From Euptelea pleiosperma (taxonomy: Eukaryota > Streptophyta > Magnoliopsida > Ranunculales > Eupteleaceae), in assembly GCA_035048495.1 (NCBI GenBank), contig CM068547.1, positions 17,677,913 to 17,741,912 on the forward strand: a DNA stretch of 64,000 nt, in the 5' to 3' direction. Positions 35,368-46,764 of this stretch are shown in pieces. The first letter of the stretch is position 1. The number at the start of each line of letters is the position of its first letter. Position numbers and translations under genes: made by a program. The notes under the pieces are model-generated. The model had not been told where the DNA came from. It saw nothing but the letters and a program-made list of their open reading frames with translations, and did not search any database.

Positions 35368-36154
35368 CATTGAAGGGTTATACTTTTGTTACATTTTGAT
35401 ATATTTCGAATTGTTTCGTGAAAAACATTCGATTTCTGAGGGAAAGATCATATGTATTGTTCATTTAGGCCAAAATCTTGGTGAACGGTGAATTTTGGTC
35501 AAATGTTTTTATTAAAGCTCCCAAACCCAAAATTTATTTAACTCTAAGTTGATTCTCCTAGGCTATATATTTAATAAATGGCAAGTCTAATTCAATTTAT
35601 TTGTGGAATAACTTGTAAGAGCGGATTAGAACTAAAATATAGGGTTTTGTATTTTGTTTCAAGGTACGACATAATCCTTCAAGAAAAATATTTTTATAAT
35701 TTTATAGAAAAGGGTCTAGAGGTATGCATCGGATATACAAATGGATGATACATTTGCACTAGTTTTGTGTGCGCGTTGAAGGATCATTTTTGGATGATTT
35801 TCATCCTAAATTTCCATGGTTGTGCATGAGCAGACGATATGTCGTATAGCTTTGCCCAATTTATGACATGGCCGAGTATAACTTTTTCAAAAAAATACTA
35901 TTTTTCAATTTATTTAAATATTATAGAAATTTTGTAAATATAAAAACCTATTAGTAGATTGGACATTTAATGTTCAATCATTAGGAGAAATTAGTTGATG
36001 GCCTAACTTTCTGTTTTAGTAGTATTTTGTAATTAACAAAGTATATTTTTTTTTTGATAAGTATTAATTAACAAAGTATATTTTTATTAAAGGTAAAACA
36101 AATAGTGGATCCTTAGTATATCAAATCAATGCACAAACATGTAATCATTTATAA

Positions 36155-37210
36155 TCTATGACCAGAGATCACAAATTAGGTGATTTTCAGGGTTTAGGTT
36201 CACTAAGTATGTACCAAACATTCATAGGCCACTTGCCACCAAACTACATCATCTATAGAGAAGCTTCATATGCTTCAAGCACATGATCCTTTTCCCCTTA
36301 TATATACACATATATCACATATGTCAATGTGCTAATTGTTGACATTTTTGTTGAGTCAATTTTATGAATTATGCTTTAATCTTATATAGATGATAATTTA
36401 ATTTTTATACGGGATATAAATCGTAATCAACCATTTGTACTAGTTCTATAGCTACTTGATATGCATGTACATTGAAGCGTTATACTTCGATTGGTTTAGT
36501 GAAAAATATTCAATTTTTAGGGGAAAGATCAGATGCATTGTTCATTTTGACCAAAATTTTGTTGAACATTAAATTTTGGTCAAAAGTTTTTATTGAGGCT
36601 CCCAAACCCATAATTTATTTAGCTCTAAGTTGATTCTCAATTATTAATGAATGGAAAGTCTAATTCAATTTATTGGTGGAAAAACTTGTTAGAGCGAATT
36701 AGAACTGAAATATAGGGTTTTGTAATTTCTCAAGGTAATGACATAATCATTCAAGAAAAATACTTTTTGTAAATGTTTATAGAAAAATGGTCTAGAGGTG
36801 TACCTGTGTACATGCATCAGATATACATGTCCACAATACATTTGCACTAGTTCTGTGTACACGTTCAAAGATTTGTTTTTGGACGATTTTTATCCTAAAT
36901 TTCCATGGTTGTGCATCAGCGGACGATGTGTTTTATAGCTTTGCCCAATTTATGACATGGCTGAGTAAATTTTTTTTCCGCAAAAATACTATTTTTCAAT
37001 TTATTTAAAAATTATAAAAATTTCGTACATATAAAAACCTATTAGTAGATTGGACATTTAATGCTCAATCATTAGTAGAAATGATTTGATGGCGTAACTT
37101 CTGTTTTAGTTGTATTTTGTAATTAATGAAGTGTATTTTTATTGAAGGTGAAACAAATAGGGGACCCTGCATCAAATCAATGCACAAACATGTAATCATT
37201 TATAATCTAA
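36155..37210. repeat. Unit B of the tandem duplication (empty site)
   Basis: About 1056 bp, matching unit A end to end. At the place that corresponds to the Copia insertion in unit A it reads tgcatgtacattgaagcg with a single cattg (36470-36474), so this copy never received the element. No coding sequence is visible in the unit. Confidence 0.88.
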
Positions 37211-38068
37211 TGATTTAAATTATTATTATTTTATTTATAAAAATAAAACATAAAGATGTGTAATGAGGTAGTTAATAGTCTGCATTATTTAAGAAAATAT
37301 TTAACATATTTATATATACATTAGGGTAGTTCACATGTTGTCTAATGCATTAATGCTTATGTCGATTTTGACTGTTTTGTCTTGTTCAAATAGATTTTTC
37401 GTGAAGGGTAAATTATCACTTTCTCGCACAGGATCCTAGTCATTAGAGGCAAGTAGAAGTTTTCATATAACTATTGTGGGATGGTAAATGGCAGCAGATG
37501 GGTGATATGTTAATGCAGCACCTAGCTAGTGGTTTTCCTAACATTGCACTTATATAGTATATCTGAAGGATTTGAAACTGTAGATGCAAAGGCTTTTTGG
37601 AAGAGATAGTTGCTGATAAATAGGAGAAAAGTTGAATTGCGAGTGACTTTAGGACATGATGGAGCAGTGGTGACAACATGCTGATATAGTTCAGCTCGTG
37701 GACAGTGAGATTTTAATGGTGCCACCAATTGTGTCACAGCACAATAAATGGCGTATCATAGAGTTATTGTTTGGAATTCTCCTAGTGATTAGTAGGATAA
37801 GAATGAAGGAGGAGATTGCAGGCCACCAAACAGATTTTTGATATTCTATTAAGTACCAAGTGGTATTTTTTTAAGTATTGGCATATCAAGTTCTAGTAGG
37901 AGTGTCCATCCACTCAGGTTTTTCTAATGTACAGTGCATAAAGTAACCCATAGCCCTTGCATAAGAAATGTCGTTGATCGATCGACATCCACACTAGTGA
38001 GACAATGCAAAATAAATGAGGTCAAAGGATTCATAGCATGGGAATATTACAAAGAACTTAGTATGGGA
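37211..38068. other. Unassigned AT-rich sequence
   Basis: Nothing recognised. The minus-strand open frames at 37443-37679 and 37522-37737 overlap each other in different frames and have no known similarity. Confidence 0.4.
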
Positions 38069-38642
38069 TGTTAGATATATTTTCAAACTATATACAAAAG
38101 TTGCGTTTTTCTCCTCATGTGCTTTGTTCTTTTTCCTTGTAAAAGAGTGTGTAAGTTTAGTGCCACATTGGAAAGGGAAAGAAAATAAATGTAGTCTTTA
38201 TAAAGTAGAAAGCTCTCCCATACATGTGTAATTAAGAGACATCTAAAGAGGAAAGATTGTGTGTGGTGTGAAGCACCACCATAATGCAAATACAGAGTAT
38301 TCGTGTAGCATTCATATTGTGCATAATCCAAACTCAACCACCAGTGGTCAAATGGGTTTTAGTGTATCGTGAAGGCGATCTCTCAAGACCCTTTGTGCAT
38401 TCATGATCTTCGATCGAGAGGGGAGAAATATTGATCTTCTCAAGTTGAAAACTATTGATCATCATCAACAAACTTTCTTTTTTCCTTTATTGTCATTCTT
38501 TAATGTTAGTGTTAACATAAATACACAATTATTTTACAACAAATTTTGACGATATCCTCTGTTTAAGAATGGAGTCAACTTCAATTGATCCAATCAAAGT
38601 TATGAACCAAGATCTAGTCGCCTAGATTGTATTGATGGATGC

Positions 38643-38852
38643 TATTGTCATGGACCTACTTGTAATATCTTATATTCTACAGGGGGCCCTTGTAATATTG
38701 TAAAACTTCACTTAATATATATATTGGGTGAAATCGTGTAGGCTATTCTAAGCTCTACAGGATTTCTCCTCTTCCCCCAATTCTCTTCTCCTCTCCTCTC
38801 TTCCATCTCTAACCCTAATCTCTTATTCTGGTTACGATCCAAGATTACAACA
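38643..38852 (+). repeat. 5' LTR of the 38.6-43.7 kb Copia
   Basis: 210 bp ending gattacaaca directly before the primer-binding site. It contains acttaatatatatattgggt (TATA-like) and a CT-rich segment ccttctcctctcctctct-like toward its end. Confidence 0.93.
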
Positions 38853-38864
38853 TGGTATCAGAGC
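38853..38864 (+). other. Primer-binding site of the 38.6-43.7 kb Copia
   Basis: TGGTATCAGAGC, complementary to the 3' end of initiator methionine tRNA, immediately following the LTR. Confidence 0.93.
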
Positions 38865-39164
38865 ATGGTTATGTAACCATGGCTCAATCCTAGAGGTCTG
38901 AAGAACCCTAGGGATTGCGAAATTCGATGCGAAGGGCTTTCCAAAGAAGGAGATCATCTCCCATGGATAGCTGTAGGCTTTAGAAGAGTCTGAAACCCTA
39001 GCCGCCCACTTCAAAAGGTTGGAGAAGTTCTCCTAGGCCTAGCCGCCCACTCCAGAAGCCTGGAGAAGAGCCACCAAGACTAGCCGCCCCTTCCAAAAGG
39101 TCAGAAAAGATCCTCTGGACCTAGCCGTAGGTCTCAGAGGAGTCCAGGCCTACAGATCACTACG

Positions 39165-39930
39165 GTGAAACTCGACGGGACCAACTACCTCGCATGGTCT
39201 CAATCTGCCAAGATGTACATCACCGGACGAGGCAAAGCCGGCTATATCACTGGACGCGTCACTGCACCTGATTCCTCCGATGCTGCGTTTGAGAAGTGGG
39301 AAGCGGAAAACTCGATGGTCATGTCATGGCTGCTTCACTCCATGCATCCATCGATCAGCACAGGCTTCCTCTTTCTCCCGACTGCCAAGGATATATGGGA
39401 CACTGAATCTCAGACCTACTCCCAAGATGGGAATTTTGCTAGGATGTATGAACTTCAGCAGGAGATAGCACATCGGAAGCAAGACGATCTTCCTTTGGGA
39501 TCATACTACGCTGCGTTACGCAGCAAGTGGGAAGAGGTAGATCACTACCAGACCTACACCCCTGCATGTACCAAGGATGCTACGGAGTTCCAGAAGATGA
39601 TTGTGTGCAGACACATATTCGAGTTTCTTAGCGGCTTGAACCAGAGCTATGAGCAGGTTCGAGCCAACATCTTAGGCAGAGATCCACCGCCGTCGACCAT
39701 TACACAGGTCTACTCCTACATCCAGAGTGAGGATAGTAGGAGGAGAGCTATGAGCTCTAAGACAAATGCCGATGTTCCTTAATCTGAGAAGTCTGCCTTG
39801 GCCACTCAGAAATTGAGCAAACCCACATCCAAGAAGGATGGGGATCTTGATGATCGTGATTGACTCAGATGTGATCACTGTGGCAAGCGTCGCCACACTC
39901 AGGAGACCTGCTGGAGTCTTCATGGTCGTC
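39165..39930 (+). pseudogene. Copia gag
   Basis: The open stretch 39165-39782 (no ATG at its start; it opens with a KLDGTNYLAWSQSAKMYI block) contains ENSMVMSWLLHSMHPSISTG, TAKDIWDTESQTYSQ, FLSGLNQSYEQVRANILGRD and QVYSYIQSEDSRRR, the gag_2-type capsid region. After a stop at 39780 the knuckle CDHCGKRRHTQETC follows at 39870-39911, with the CCHC residues intact. In elements of this type gag packages the RNA in cytoplasmic particles. Confidence 0.9.
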
Positions 39931-40172
39931 CCGCACAGTTCTTTGGGGGGAAGCAAGGCTCCTCAAACAAGCCCTCTGGTAGCAAACATGGAACCTCAGC
40001 CGCTCATGCCACTAGTCAAGATTCCTCTGATGTGACCCCTTTCTCTGGGCAGTCCAACACCTTCTCTAGTATGGACATTGACAGGCTTTGACAATTACTT
40101 ACTCAGCTTGATGGCCCTTCCCCACCTACATCATCCTTTGCTCAGACAGGTACATCCCATTCAGCCCACCAT

Positions 40173-40658
40173 GTGTCTACGGCACCCATTGGTCCTTCCT
40201 GGATCATTGATTCTGGTGCCTCCGGTCATATGACTGGTATGCCATCCCTTTTCTCCACCTATAATATCCGCTCGGGTAAGGACAAGGTCCGTGTGGCCGA
40301 TGGCACCTTCTCCTCTATCTCAGGGAAGGGCACTATCTTTGCCACACCCACTTTGTCTTTATCCTCTGTACTTCATGTTCCTAAATTCACCACTAACCTG
40401 CTTTTTGTTAGCCATCTTACTAAGAGCCTAAACTGCAATGTTACCTTTTTTCCTACTCACTGTGTTTTTCAGGACTTGGAGACGAGGCAGATGATTGGCA
40501 GTGGTTGTGAGGATGGTGGATTGTACCTGCTCGATAGCGAGCCGACTTCATATTCTGTTGCACATCAGTCTAGTGCCAATGTCAGTAGTTCTAGCATTAA
40601 TAAAGACCTGTTAATGCGATGGCATAACAGGCTAGGTCATTTACGCTTTCAGTCATGA
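40173..40658 (+). pseudogene. Copia protease and GAG-pre-integrase region
   Basis: SWIIDSGASGHMTG (aspartate codon at about 40209) keeps the complete DSG protease motif. It is followed by the VRVADGTF and SSVLHVPKFTTNLLFVSHLT blocks and the pre-integrase HNRLGH block (about 40620-40640). A frameshift near 40640 and the stop at 40656 detach it from the integrase core. Confidence 0.9.
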
Positions 40659-40676
40659 AGAGTCTGTTACCTCAGT

Positions 40677-41671
40677 TTGCGTCTATTCCTTTTTTTGAGT
40701 TCAACTGTGAAACTTGTGTACTTGCAAAACAATGTCGGGTGTCTTTTTCGACCAGTAATAAAAAAAGTACGTTTCCTTTACAGCTTGTGCACTCTGATGT
40801 TTAGGGACCCAATCCCACCACTTCTATCTTTGGTTTTTGCTACTTTGTGGTTTTTGTAGATGACTACAGTCGTTACACGTGGATCTACCTTATGAAATCA
40901 AAAAATGAGGTGCATACTATCTTTCAGACCTTCCATAAAATGGTGTGCAATTAATTGGGCACCACCCTAAAAGTCTTACGCACTGACAATGGGGGGGAAT
41001 ACATGTACAGTGGCCTTGCCTCCTACTTTGAAGAGCATGGAATTCTTCATCAGACTTCATGTGCCAATACACCTCAACAAAATGGGACCGCTAAGCGAAA
41101 GCATCGCCATGTCCTGGAGGTTGCTAGGGCACTTCTTCTTGGTACTCGGGTACCCAAGGGTTATTGGGCTAACGCTGTGTTGACGGCATCCTACTTGATA
41201 AATTGGATGCCCTCTCGTGTCTTGGGGTCAAAGTCTCCCCTTTCACTCATGTTTCCTTCCTGTCCTGTGTTCTCCATTCCACCTAAGGTCTTTGGTTGTG
41301 TTTGCTATGTTCACGCCCATCACAAGAGGGACAAGTTAGATCCAAAAGCCGTTCGATGTGTGTTCCTTGGCTATTCATCCGCTCAGAAGGGATATCGGTG
41401 TTTCCATCCCTCTACCCGTCATTGGTTTGTTTCTCTAGATGTTACCTTTTTTGAGAGTCATCCCTTCTTCTCAGTTGATCGAACTTCTCTTCAGGGGAAG
41501 CTTGGGAGTATTGACGAGAGTCCGATACCTCCACAGGGGGAGATTCCTCAACCAGTACCCCTTGATTTGCCTGATGAGTCTCCTGTACCCTTGTCCTTAT
41601 CTCCTACTGACACTGTGCCACAGGATCCGCAACTGAAGACATATGCCAGACGACGTCAAAAAGAGAAATAG
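40677..41671 (+). pseudogene. Copia integrase with catalytic Glu changed to Lys
   Basis: Fragments of the core are in order: VHSDV with the first catalytic aspartate (about 40787-40800, followed by a TAG at 40802-40804), FVDDYSRYTWIYLM (about 40855-40895), a TAA at 40952-40954, RTDNGGEY with the second aspartate (about 40982-41002), and TPQQNGTAKRKHRH, where the third acidic residue of the D,D-35-E triad is lysine (AAG, 41093-41095). The C-terminal blocks YLINWMPSR and PKVFGCVCYVHAH follow. Stops and the Glu-to-Lys change each abolish integration. Confidence 0.9.
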
Positions 41672-41746
41672 TCCACCATCCAAGCTCACTGCTAGGAAAT
41701 CCAACTCGATCCAGGTAATCGTGTCCTCAGTGTTCCTCATGATGAT

Positions 41747-43162
41747 ATGTCTGTTGCTCCTTCTACTATCCTACTCATAGACATTGATGTACCTATTGCT
41801 CATCGGAAGGGTGTTCAGAACTGTGTTACCAAGCACCCTATCTCTCACTTTGTTTCCTATCAACAGCTCTCACCATCCTATAGGGCATTTGCTACTTCCC
41901 TATCCAGTGTCGCTCTGCCATCCGGTGTCTCAGATGCCCTCAGCCAGCCTCAGTGGAAAGCAGCCATGCTAGAGGAGATGACAGCTCTAGAAAAGAATGG
42001 TACTTGGGATTTGGTTCCATTGCCTAGAGGAAAGAAACCCGTGGGGTACAAGTGGGTATATACAGTGAAATACAAAGCAGATGGAAGCATCGACAGGTAC
42101 AAGGCCCGTCTCGTTGCAAAAGGGTACACACAGACTTATGGGATTGACTACCAGGAGACGTTTGCTCCAGTAGCCAAGATGAACTCAGTTCGAGTTCTGT
42201 TATCTCTTGCAGCAAATTTTTCTTGGCCCCTCCACCAGTTGGATTTCAAGAATGCCTTCCTCCATGGTGATTTAGAGGAAGAGTTCTACATGACAGGTCC
42301 TCCGGGGTTCAGTCCGACTGGGAGTAAGGAACTTGTGTGCAGACTGAAGAAAGCCTTGTATGGGCTTAAACAGTCACCAAGGGCTTGGTTTGAGAGGTTC
42401 AGTTCTACAGTCAAGAAGATTGGCTACTCGCAGAGTCAGGCGGACCACACTCTCTTCATTAAGAGAAGTCAAGGTCGTCTTACTGCTCTTATTGTATATG
42501 TGGATGATATCGTGGTCACAAGAGATGACCCAGATGAGGTTTGCAGATTGAAAAAATACCTCGGCATAGAGTTCGAAATCAAGGATCTAGGAACCTTGAG
42601 ATACTTTCTAGGCATTGAGGTTGCTAGGTCAAAGCAGGGTGTGTTTATCTCACAGAGAAAGTATGTACTTCATCTCCTTCGAGAGTCAGGAAACTTGGGA
42701 GCTAAACCAGCCGATACACCTATAGAGCAGCAACATTGGCTGAATCCTGTTGATGGGGATCCCATTGCTGATGCAGGCCAGTTCCAGAGACTTGTTGGGT
42801 GTCTCATCTACCTTTCGCTGACACGACCAGATATTGCATACGCAGTCAGTGTCATCAGTCAGTTCATGCATGCCCATCGCTCTCCACATCTTGAGGCAGC
42901 ACACCGAGTGTTACGCTATCTTAAGGGGGCTCCAAGGAAGGATCTCCTGTTTAGTACGAATGGACACCTAGAGTTGAAGCTTATACAGATGCTGATTGGG
43001 CAGGTTCAGTCACTGACAGACGTTCCACATCAGGGTACTGCATGTATGTGGGAGGTAATCTGGTGTCTTGGCGCAGCAAGAAGCAACCAGTTGTCGCCTG
43101 CTCCAGTGCCGAAGCAGAGTACCGTTCTATGGCTCATGGTGTATGTGAGCTTCTATGGTTGA
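41747..43162 (+). pseudogene. Copia reverse transcriptase
   Basis: A 471-codon stretch with the complete RT: DLVPLPRGKKPVGYKWVYT, YKARLVAKGYTQTYGIDYQE, LHQLDFKNAFLHGDL, CRLKKALYGLKQSPRAWFER, and the active site LIVYVDDIVVT (aspartates at 42503-42508). LGTLRYFLGIEVARS, ISQRKYVLHLL, LVGCLIYLSLTRPDIAYAVS and LRYLKGAPRKDLLF follow. One metal-site neighbour differs from its relative (QLDF for QLDV). The frame shifts near 42980, so the last about 60 codons before 43162 are out of frame with RNase H. Confidence 0.93.
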
Positions 43163-43452
43163 AGACTATGCTCAGTGAGCTCGGATATCCTGTCAAAGGG
43201 TCTATGCAACTGTATTGTGACAATAAAGCAGCCATCAGCATTGCTCATAATCCAGTTCAACATGATAGGACAAAGCACATTGAGGTAAACCGTCACTTCA
43301 TCAAAGAGAAACTTGGTCAGGGACTTATTTGCACACCGTATGTCCATACTACTGATCAAGTTGCAGATGTGTTAACTAAAGGTGTTACTAAAGGGATCTT
43401 AGAGCACCTGTTATCCAAGCTGGGCATGATAGATATCTTCGCACCAGCTTGA
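43042..43452 (+). pseudogene. Copia RNase H domain
   Basis: 136 codons: MYVGGNLVSWRSKKQPVVAC, SSAEAEYRSMAHGVCELLWL, LYCDNKAAISI, HDRTKHIEVNRHFIKE, DQVADVLTKG and LGMIDIFAPA, then a stop just before the purine tract. Acidic residues in AEAEY and YCDN are present. It is displaced by a frameshift from RT. It ends the polyprotein, as in the relative on the minus strand at 29867. Confidence 0.93.
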
Positions 43453-43459
43453 GGGGGAG

Positions 43460-43669
43460 TGTTGTCAAGGACCTACTTGTAATATCTTATATTCTACAGG
43501 GGGCCCTTGTAATATTGTAAAACTTTACTTAATATATATATTGGGTGAAATCGTGTAGGCTATTCTAAGGTCTACACAATTTCTCCTCTTTCCCTAATTC
43601 TCTTCTCCTCTCCTCTCTTCCATCTCTAACCCTAATCTCTTATTCTGGTTACGATCCAAGATTACAACA
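43460..43669 (+). repeat. 3' LTR of the 38.6-43.7 kb Copia
   Basis: 210 bp, TGTTGTCAAGG at the start and ATTACAACA at the end, preceded by the purine tract gagggggag. It is followed by the gatgc duplication. Confidence 0.95.
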
Positions 43670-43674
43670 GATGC

Positions 43675-44876
43675 AACTTCACTCAATGCCAATAGAAAGT
43701 CCTCTTTTTCATTACCACTTTGAAATTGGCTTTCATACTAGGTGATGACATTGAAATTATACTGAAAGCAAGTTCAAATGATATTGAAACATTTTTGTAA
43801 AAGCAATGAAAACATAAATAAGATGATTTCCTATGCAAAGGACATGTACTCAATGCTCTCTCCAACTCTATATATGATGCATATCAGACGGTGGAAGTGG
43901 CTAAGGAACTTTGGACTACTTTGGAAAACAAGTAAAAGATCGAAGTGGCAAGTAACCAAAATTTTTTAATTAGTAATTATATAGATTTTAAGATGACCAA
44001 TGACAAACCTGTTTTGCACAAGTGCATAGACTTCAACTCATTATATGTGATCTTAAAATCACCTAAATTGACCTTCTAGAAAATTTCTAAATAAGGGTTA
44101 TCATTGCAAAATTACCCTCATCTTGGAATGAATACAAGAAGAAGCTTAAATTGAAGAGCATAATCATACATTATAATCACTACAATGCCACCCTCATATT
44201 GTGAAAGATTCTTGAAACCGTGATAAGAAGGAGGAGCAATTGAAAAGAATCCTTAAGCCTAACATGGTAGAGAATGAAAAATCCAAGGAAATTAAATTTA
44301 AGCATAAGAGTGACAAATCCTTTAAGAAGAAACTTAACTTTAAAAATAAGAATAAGAAGAAGGGAAATTGCTACTTCTATAGCAAACCTGGTCATTATGA
44401 TTGTGATTAATTGTCGCTGTCAAAAGAAACTTAAACATAAAGCAAACATGACCAAAGAAGAAAATCTCATTATAAGGGTGTCCGAAGCAAATGGTGTTGG
44501 ATTAGGGAGTGGATGGTGGCTTCACACAAGAGAAACCATACATATCTGTAGAGATTGTAGCCTCAACAGGACTTTTGAGTCAACAATTACAGAAATGAAG
44601 TGACAATGAGAAACAACATTTGCACTAAAGTCATTGGAAAATGCACCGTAGAACTCAAATTTACATAAGGGAAAATGCTTACTTCAGTCCAAGTACTATA
44701 TGTACCTGATACAAGTAAGAATCTTTTGTGGCACCTTTTCAATAAAAGAGGCTTTAAGAATCATTGGACATGGATATTCTTGTTACGTGATGATTAAGTT
44801 GAATCTAATGAATGAAATCTCTTCTATTTATATTGTTGACTCTATTTCTTTATGACATGGTAGATTTGTAATAACT
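43675..44876 (+). pseudogene. Older Copia gag, knuckle and protease start
   Basis: Blocks in broken frames: YDAYQTVEVAKELWTTLENK-type (about 43880-43935), FLISNYIDFKMTNDKPVL (about 43960-44010), a Lys-rich linker (44220-44350), the knuckle CYFYSKPGHYDCD (about 44370-44408, second Cys replaced by Tyr), the protease lead-in LGSGWWLHTRETIHIC (about 44500-44550), a TSVQVLYVPDTSKNL block (about 44670-44720) and the pre-integrase start IYIVDSISL (44830-44860). This is the continuation of the gag at 38572. Confidence 0.75.
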
Positions 44877-46630
44877 CAGATTTTTCTAAAACCTAATTGG
44901 TGTGAACCTTAGCATAGGCTCGTGTTTGTAGCAATCAAATTCTTTTCGTTTGAAGAGCATTTTAATAACTATACAACCTAGGGTTAACTTAGTAATTTCA
45001 CTTCCTAAAATACATGAAACAAACTGGTTAGGTCAACTTAATATCCCTAGAGATCCTATATCCGTATTTGTAGGATTTTTGGATAATTTTTTCTTGAAAT
45101 GGCTTTTTTATAATTAAGATTTACTTTGAGTTGTCCAACTTATTTTCACTCACCTTGTGTTTATTTGATCATTTGTATATGGTAAGATATTATCGGTGAC
45201 TTTCTAGAGATTTTCGAAAAAATCTCATGTTAGGGGTATCCTTGTCTTTTATATAGAGGATAATTTAAACCATTTTCAGTGTTTGGGACATAACTTTTAC
45301 CCTGATGTCAAAATTTTGATCTATTTCATGTTTTGGAATCCTTGGATTATTTGGGAAAAATCTTCATCTAATGAAAAATTTATAATTTCACTATTTTGGG
45401 CTTCAAATTTGAGTAATTAAGTACACGAGAATAATTAATTTAATAAATATTTAAAGTTTGGTGGGCCTTGGGGGGGCCATATTTGGAGACTGTTTTGATG
45501 CCCATATTAATGTATTAATTTCTGAGTTTATTTAATTAATTACCACATAAGCTTTAGATTAATTAATTAATTAGGTATCTTAAACATGAAGTATACTTGT
45601 CTTAATTATTTAATAATGGAATTAAACTAAAATCCTATTTAATCACTTGTCTAACCATCCCCACACTTTTATTTAATTTTTTTTAAGCCAAGCTCCATTC
45701 TCTCCCATGACCGTACATTCCATTAATTCCCTTGTTTTGTTTTCCTTCTTTCTTTGTTTTGTTAAAAAAACCTATTCGGACTTTGGTTTTACTCCAAATC
45801 CAATTAGGACTTATTAAACCCTAACCATATTTACCCTCTAGAGCTGATCCTCCCATCATAGCTATGTCATTTTTTTAGCATAAAATCTCCCCCAATATTG
45901 CAGATGTACTCCATCACTTTTGGCCCTTAATTGTTCTTGAATCTCCCCTCAAAAACCTAGTCGTCCCCTTCTCTTTTACCATTTAACCTTCACATAAACC
46001 TTTGAAAAATCCAGCACCTTGTCCTATTTTAGGCTCAAAACGTGGGCCTCTATAGGGGTTGTAAATCCCTTTAGTTTTATCCATTGAAGAAGAGAAATTT
46101 GAAGGAGAAAAAGGAAGAAATAAATCTCCATATTGTTTTGTACATGTATTAATATCGGACTAGTTTTTCTTTATATGTGGATTCATCGATTTAGATTATC
46201 GATGAATGTTTTAGTTATCTTATTTTCTTTGGTTTTAGAAAATTTGTGGTTTTCAACTTGTTATCTTTGATTTATCCGCTTCATCCCCCATGACTATATG
46301 GGTGGGTGGAGTGTGCCTACTGAGCCTTTTGGCACTAAGATTTTTAAAGATTTGGATGATAGGACTCTTGAATAGATCGCGTGAGGTTTCGGTGGAGATG
46401 TTTTCGTTTCATTTCATGTGATGTAATTCTATTTTTGAGACTTGTATTAGACATTTGAGAATGATTCAATATGTAATAAGCATTACTTTGAATAGTGGTT
46501 TAATTGAGTTAATGAATATGGAATTATAGATGAGTTGCTAGTTTTTACATATGTATGTATGCTCATGTATTTTTATTTTAATCTCTTTAAACCATGTTGC
46601 TTTATAGGGGCACCCCTTAATTCAAGGAAA
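44877..46630 (+). repeat. Candidate solo LTR interrupting the older Copia
   Basis: The Copia reading stops in the pre-integrase block at about 44876. The next sequence starts TGTAATAACTCAGA, like the TGTAATACCC starts of the Gypsy-type LTRs at 48.2-53.1 kb. It contains a promoter-like AT-rich middle and tgcctactgagccttttgg at about 46314, comparable with the tgcactactgagtccgttgg segment at about 52008 in the 50-53 kb LTR. Copia-like sequence returns at about 46640. I could not locate its right end or the expected duplication of agatt, so limits and class are tentative. Confidence 0.45.
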
Positions 46631-46639
46631 AAGGCTATA

Positions 46640-46760
46640 TGTTGCAAATAGGTCTTCTCTTTGAAGTTCAAGCCAAATGGCTCCATTGATAATTAAGTAC
46701 AAAACCCGTCTTGTGGCAAAGGGATTAACCCAAGTCTATGAAATTCAAAGATCAACTAAA
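46640..46760 (+). pseudogene. Copia RT scrap
   Basis: About 40 codons, FSLKFKPNGSID then, after a frame change, KYKTRLVAKGLTQVYEIQ, equivalent to the early RT block found at 42055-42140 in the intact-order element. It is bounded on the right by an inverted LTR. Confidence 0.7.
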
Positions 46761-46764
46761 TTAT

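Larger units (their letters stand above)
29210..36154. repeat. Unit A of a tandem duplication, split by a Copia
   Basis: Positions 29210-29513 plus 35373-36154 form one 1.09-kb unit that matches the adjacent unit B (36155-37210) along its whole length, starting at tgac(t/c)ag(g/a)gatcacaaat and ending at catgtaatcatttataatct. Shared interior landmarks include ttgccaccaaactaca, gctaattgttgacatttttg and tggacatttaatg. Divergence is several per cent with small indels. The Copia at 29514-35367 interrupts this unit only. Confidence 0.88.
38643..43669 (+). mobile_element. Full-length Ty1/Copia retrotransposon, TSD gatgc
   Basis: A 5027-bp element with 210-bp LTRs (38643-38852, 43460-43669), the exact duplication gatgc (38638-38642, 43670-43674), PBS TGGTATCAGAGC (38853-38864) and a purine tract gagggggag (43451-43459). 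Gag, protease, integrase, RT and RNase H follow in Copia order. The LTRs differ at about nine or ten of 210 positions by eye; the 5' LTR has lost its leading TG (TA). In-frame stops at 40802-40804 and 40952-40954, frameshifts near 40640 and 42980, and a changed integrase residue make it defective. Its proteins resemble those of the 29.5-35.4 kb element closely. Confidence 0.95.
38069..46760 (+). mobile_element. Older Ty1/Copia element hosting later insertions
   Basis: A gag that begins at about 38572 (MESTSIDPIKVMNQDLV) is cut at 38642 and continues at 43675 (ATSLNAN), because the 38643-43669 Copia was inserted with a gatgc duplication. Gag, a knuckle and the protease/pre-integrase start then follow to 44876, an LTR-like stretch intervenes, and an RT scrap (SLKFKPNGSID, KTRLVAKGLTQVYEI) appears at about 46640-46745. 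A possible 5' LTR starts TGTTAGATATATTTTC at 38069; its right end is not clear. All reading frames are eroded. Confidence 0.65.
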
